From positions 1 to 6,140 of the forward strand of contig WGDF01000337.1 in the NCBI GenBank assembly GCA_015493405.1: DNA of 6,140 nt, given 5' to 3'. Positions 5,728 through 6,140 of the stretch are shown one piece after another. Origin of the DNA: Flavobacteriaceae bacterium (lineage in GTDB: Bacteria > Bacteroidota > Bacteroidia > Flavobacteriales > Flavobacteriaceae). The notes under the pieces are model-generated. The model saw nothing but the letters and a program-made list of their open reading frames with translations. It did no database searches and was not told the origin of the DNA. The stretch's first letter is position 1; the number at the start of each line of letters is the position of its first letter. A program made the position numbers and the translations under genes.

Positions 5728-6140
5728 ATGAAAAAAATAAAATTCCTCGTCATTCTTTTACTGGTTTTAAACACCGCTTTGGGTCAAGATAGTCTAAAAG
5801 TCAAATTACATCCGGCCAAAATGTATCCTTGGTCTGTTTTATATCAAATTAAAGATGTCAAACAAGATTACATCAACAACAAAAAACTGAATAAAGATAG
5901 CTTATTTGTCTATAATATGAACCATCAACCGGCCGGAATGTATCTCTTGATGTATGATATGGACAGCCACAATTTCATTTATTTTATTTACAATAAGGAA
6001 AATGTGGATTTGGAAGTCTTTCCCAAAAAACACAATAAAGTTATCATCCACCAATCCAAAGAAAATAAAGTATTTCTGCCTTATGCGACCCGCTTTCACA
6101 AACTAGTCGGCAAACTCAACAAAATAGAGAAAAAGTTAGC
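5728..6140 (+). CDS. Exported protein, partial; resembles the DUF4369-like N-terminal region of TlpA-type thioredoxin proteins
   Basis: The open frame begins at ATG 5728 and runs off the window end with 137 complete codons and no stop, so the C-terminus is missing. Residues 1-19 form a clear signal peptide: lysines at 2, 3 and 5, a hydrophobic core (FLVILLLVL) and a likely cut after ALG, leaving Q20 as first mature residue. There is no lipobox cysteine, so it should be periplasmic or secreted rather than a lipoprotein. The mature part is rich in aromatic and beta-prone stretches. The pattern PAGMYLLMYD, then FIYFIYNKENVDLEVFP, then SKENKVFLPYATRF resembles the N-terminal DUF4369-like domain found in many Bacteroidota ahead of a TlpA/thioredoxin domain. 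That match is from memory of the pattern, and no CxxC is in view. It lies beyond the gdhA terminator, so it is transcribed separately; I could not pick a convincing promoter in 5676-5727. Confidence 0.75.
   Translation, partial: MKKIKFLVILLLVLNTALGQDSLKVKLHPAKMYPWSVLYQIKDVKQDYINNKKLNKDSLFVYNMNHQPAGMYLLMYDMDSHNFIYFIYNKENVDLEVFPKKHNKVIIHQSKENKVFLPYATRFHKLVGKLNKIEKKL

Noticed and set aside
5902..6099. 65-residue minus-strand frame opposite the exported protein
   Set aside because: It is antisense to a frame with a clear signal peptide and shows no features of its own.
1..6140. Novel defence system, mobile element, CRISPR array, tRNA or riboswitch
   Set aside because: There are no direct-repeat arrays, transposase or integrase motifs, tRNA-like cloverleaf or known riboswitch core on either strand; every large frame belongs to a known family.

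Overview
The window looks like chromosome from a Bacteroidota bacterium, most likely of the flavobacterial type. It is AT-rich, its genes have A-rich leaders with no clear Shine-Dalgarno sequence, and three leaders carry the Bacteroidota sigma-A -7 consensus TAnnTTTG. The ABC-F protein has the wording I associate with Bacteroidota YbiT-like proteins. All genes read on the plus strand. Nothing points to a phage, plasmid, insertion sequence, CRISPR array or defence island.

Layout. Positions 1-164 hold no gene I can support; they contain a GC-rich palindrome and an AT-rich palindrome, then a -7 promoter element. At 165-338 is a 57-residue single-span membrane protein with an acidic tail, unrecognised and easy to miss. 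It is followed after 12 bases by a QueD/6-pyruvoyl-tetrahydropterin synthase-family enzyme (351-803), which overlaps the start of the lipid A phosphatase gene lpxH (about 784-1560). These three probably form one transcription unit. After a weak hairpin and a -7 element comes a 541-residue YbiT-like ABC-F ATPase (1702-3327) closed by a clear terminator. The -33 element of the next promoter lies in that terminator's loop. This promoter serves a hemolysin III/TrhA (PAQR-like) seven-helix membrane protein (3441-4097). A 167-base leader with two imperfect inverted repeats precedes an NADP-type glutamate dehydrogenase, gdhA (4265-5620), which ends in a strong terminator. The last gene (5728 onward, cut by the window edge) encodes an exported protein resembling the N-terminal part of DUF4369/TlpA-like proteins.

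Function. The genes are mainly housekeeping: pterin/queuosine precursor synthesis, lipid A synthesis, ribosome-associated ATPase, a membrane protein, and ammonium assimilation. Apart from the first three they appear to be independent units. I do not see an undescribed multi-gene system. The most notable observations are the lopsided ABC-F ATPase, in which three separate changes (NBD1 signature, NBD2 Walker A, NBD2 switch histidine) all fall in one of the two ATP sites, the small membrane protein ahead of queD, and the promoter nested in a terminator.
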